A DNA stretch of 30,743 nt from a virus, in IMG/VR virus record IMGVR_UViG_3300011115_000892, positions 1 through 30,743 of that record. The stretch is one strand, 5' to 3'. The notes under the pieces were generated by a model. That model worked only from the letters and a program-made list of their open reading frames with translations. It was not told the origin of the DNA and did not search any database. A program made the position numbers and the translations under genes. Below are positions 29,529 through 30,743 of this stretch, piece by piece (position 1 is the first letter of the stretch; every line of letters begins with the position of its first letter).

Positions 29529-29766
29529 CCTGGCAGCCTATCCTGATAGCCTGGCTGGCCCGTGGCAGCCTTTGGATGGGCTGGCCTATACCTTCCCCGC
29601 CCTGCCTACCCTGGCGGGCTTCTGGCAGCCTGCCAATCTGAACATTCCCGAAGCCTGGCACAACCGTAATACCCTAAAGGGTATTGTTAGGGGATTTACC
29701 CCTTTGCTTTACGCTTACGCTACAAAGGGGATTGCACCCCTAACCGCTACCCCGCGCGCCGCCTGA
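29521..29766 (+). CDS. Small protein of unknown function (81 aa) carrying palindromes in its 3' half
   Basis: ATG 29521 overlaps the helicase end by 8 bp. N-terminal part rich in aromatic residues and Pro (PWQPLDGLAYTFPALPTLAGFWQPA). The coding DNA from 29668 to 29741 contains three palindromes, so the C-terminal residues may be shaped by a DNA or RNA signal and the reading frame may be secondary. The overlap with the helicase and normal codon use in the first half support a gene. Confidence 0.55.
   Translation: MYNLAAYPDSLAGPWQPLDGLAYTFPALPTLAGFWQPANLNIPEAWHNRNTLKGIVRGFTPLLYAYATKGIAPLTATPRAA
29668..29741 (+). promoter_or_regulatory. Cluster of three CCC/GGG palindromes
   Basis: AATACCCT-AA-AGGGTATT (29668-29685), AGGGG-ATTTA-CCCCT (29689-29703) and AGGGG-ATTGCA-CCCCT (29726-29741). 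The CCCCTTT of the second can also pair with AAAGGGG of the third, so alternative RNA folds exist. It could be an operator array, an attenuator, or part of an origin. Confidence 0.6.
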
Positions 29767-29768
29767 CT

Positions 29769-30104
29769 ATGGGAACTAAAAGATTCAATAAGCGGGCGGT
29801 AACTAAAGCCGTTAAATGGCGCAAGGCCTGGCGCGATCATAAGCCCGCTATGGCCGCCAACCTGGCGCATATCAATTCGATGCAGCAGGCAGCCAAGGCA
29901 GCGCGCATCGAACGCATCAAGGCAATCCTGGCCTACCTCCCTGATACCTTCAGCCCAGCCGACAAAGGCCTAAAGGCTTACGCGATCCAGGCCGCTGGTT
30001 ACGATCCAACCCCAGCCAGGCTTAAGCGGTTAAGAACCTATGCCGTTCGCTATGGCCTGCTGCGCTTCGATGCCCAGGCAAACCTTTGGATAAAGTCAGT
30101 TTGA
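29769..30104 (+). CDS. Small basic protein, possible winged-helix regulator (111 aa)
   Basis: ATG 29769. N-terminal half very basic (KRFNKRAVTKAVKWRKAWRD) and the C-terminus looks like the recognition helix and wing of a winged-helix (TPARLKRLRTYAVRYGLLRF followed by NLWIKSV). It lies just after the palindrome cluster, so it may bind it. No family recognised. Its stop codon TGA (30102-30104) is embedded in the TTTGA of the next promoter, as for the early promoters. Confidence 0.68.
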   Translation: MGTKRFNKRAVTKAVKWRKAWRDHKPAMAANLAHINSMQQAAKAARIERIKAILAYLPDTFSPADKGLKAYAIQAAGYDPTPARLKRLRTYAVRYGLLRFDAQANLWIKSV

Positions 30105-30129
30105 TATTAACCTTTTCCCGTTGTTAATA
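30100..30129 (+). promoter_or_regulatory. Candidate promoter before the junction HTH gene and packaging operon
   Basis: -35 TTGATA (30101-30106), 17-bp spacer, -10 TTAATA (30124-30129). It overlaps the stop codon of the preceding gene as the early promoters do. The start codon at 30135 is only five bases after the -10, so the transcript would be leaderless or nearly so. Confidence 0.5.
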
Positions 30130-30134
30130 ACCCT

Positions 30135-30743
30135 ATGCCTGACCAGCAACCAACGCCGCCGCCCTTGCGCGAAGGCCGCGCCGAAGAACGGCAGTTTGAT
30201 CGTTGGTTCGCTACCTTGCCGAAGAAGAAGCAGGAAGAATATCGGAAGCGCAACGCTGGGCCTTATCGCGAAATGGGACTGCCCAGGCATTCGTTCCCGA
30301 TCTATGACAACGCGGAACAATGGAACGGCGATGACCCCAGGCGCGCCGAACCTGAAACGCAAAGCGATACCTGGGTTAGCCTGGAACGAATGCAGGAAGT
30401 TATCAGCGATGCCCTGGCTATGCTGGGCGCTTCCGATGACCAGGCGGTTGTTGATCACTTCGATCTTATCAGGATTATCCTGGGCCTTCCCGATGCGCCG
30501 CTGCAAACAGAGTTAGCGAAGCGGATGGGCCTGACGAAGCAGGCCATAAGCATTCGCGCGAAGAAGGTGCTGCTGCGGGCCAGCAGGGTAGCGCCTGGCA
30601 TTCTGTCGCGCGTCAGAATGCAGCCGAAGCCAAGCGATCGGGCGGCAGTTCAGGCGCGGAAAATTATAGAAAAAAATCCTAATCATAAGCGGGTCGGTAA
30701 GGAATCTTTTACCCCACCCCTGCCAAGTTCGTGGGCCACGCAC
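30135..30743 (+). CDS. HTH protein, N-terminal 203 residues (continues across the record ends)
   Basis: ATG 30135 (AACCCTATG) opens a frame with no stop to the end of the window; it continues in phase at base 13 and stops at 138, total 244 aa. Residues about 124-146 (QTELAKRMGLTKQAISIRAKKV) are a clear HTH of the sigma-region-4 or Cro type. The N-terminus is charged and helical (REGRAEERQFDRWFATLPKK). It sits directly before TerS and is coupled to it, so it may regulate the late operon or bind the packaging site. A sigma-like or packaging role cannot be told apart from sequence. The coding DNA near 30657-30690 is unusually AT-rich. Confidence 0.82.
   Translation, partial: MPDQQPTPPPLREGRAEERQFDRWFATLPKKKQEEYRKRNAGPYREMGLPRHSFPIYDNAEQWNGDDPRRAEPETQSDTWVSLERMQEVISDALAMLGASDDQAVVDHFDLIRIILGLPDAPLQTELAKRMGLTKQAISIRAKKVLLRASRVAPGILSRVRMQPKPSDRAAVQARKIIEKNPNHKRVGKESFTPPLPSSWATH
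30657..30743. other. Candidate cos region inside the junction gene
   Basis: AT-rich block (AAAATTATAGAAAAAAATCC near 30659-30678), then a C-rich stretch, then the dyad CGTGG-G-CCACG (30730-30740), which lies across the repeat boundary. CCACG recurs after joining (bases 12-16), and an A-run follows at 20-25. AT-rich flanks and rotational symmetry around a 12-nt interval are also seen at lambda cosN. Suggestive only; it depends on the repeat being a real genome end. Confidence 0.45.
30732..30743. repeat. Right copy of the 12-bp terminal repeat
   Basis: TGGGCCACGCAC, identical to bases 1-12. The overlap is exactly 12: extending it by one base on either side fails to match or cannot be tested. 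Confidence 0.85.

Noticed and set aside
1-30743. Integrase, repressor, tRNA, CRISPR array or insertion sequence
   Set aside because: I looked on both strands for recombinase and CI-like proteins, for regularly spaced repeats and for tRNA-like cloverleafs and saw none; the repeats at 20540-22040 are promoters with leaders, not CRISPR repeats.

Overview
The window looks like the complete genome of a small tailed phage, about 30.7 kb. Every gene I accept lies on the + strand. The first 12 bases are repeated exactly as the last 12, and a gene that starts at 30135 reads in frame through that overlap and stops at 138, where its TGA overlaps the ATG of the small terminase gene. The record is therefore either a circularised genome (30,731 bp once the overlap is removed) or a genome with filled-in 12-nt lambda-type cohesive ends. 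No integrase, CI-type repressor, tRNA, rRNA or CRISPR array is visible, so a virulent lifestyle is the simplest reading.

Host: start codons have no Shine-Dalgarno sequence in front of them. Instead they follow short A/T or C/A-rich strings such as AAACTTTATG, AACCTATG and CCGATATG. This points to a host that initiates without SD pairing, for example Bacteroidota or Verrucomicrobiota. The genome is moderately GC-rich, prefers GAA over GAG and GTT/GTC over GTG, and is short of GAG/CTC and GTG/CAC on both strands. The exact host cannot be named from the sequence.

Layout. 1-3801: packaging (TerS, a metallophosphoesterase, an HTH protein, a GpA-type TerL). 3913-8563: head, in lambda order (gpW-like joiner, gpB-like portal, S49 protease, scaffold-like protein, major capsid protein). 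8564-9160: a separate transcription unit with terminator, promoter, two leader hairpins, one 122-aa orphan gene and a second terminator; it looks like a moron. 9304-18404: head-tail connectors, tail terminator, candidate tube, candidate assembly chaperone with a -1 frameshift signal, tape measure, tail-tip proteins and an 824-aa fibre. No sheath gene is present, so a siphovirus is likely. 18408-20350: membrane and lysis genes (candidate unimolecular spanin, lambda-S-like holin, other small membrane proteins). 20391-23056: small genes of unknown function, several with their own copy of a repeated promoter and leader. 23056-29528: transglycosylase endolysin, RuvC-like resolvase, ERF annealing protein, two-HTH regulator, RecE-like exonuclease, SSB-like protein, dNMP kinase and a DnaB-N/RepA-like helicase. 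29521-30743 and 1-138: three more genes, the last being the HTH gene that leads into packaging.

The recombination and replication genes form a coherent set: exonuclease, annealing protein, SSB, resolvase, helicase and nucleotide kinase, with no phage DNA polymerase or primase, so the host's would be used. The same promoter type drives the small early genes and the isolated gene beside the capsid gene. That suggests the isolated gene is expressed early, out of step with its structural neighbours.
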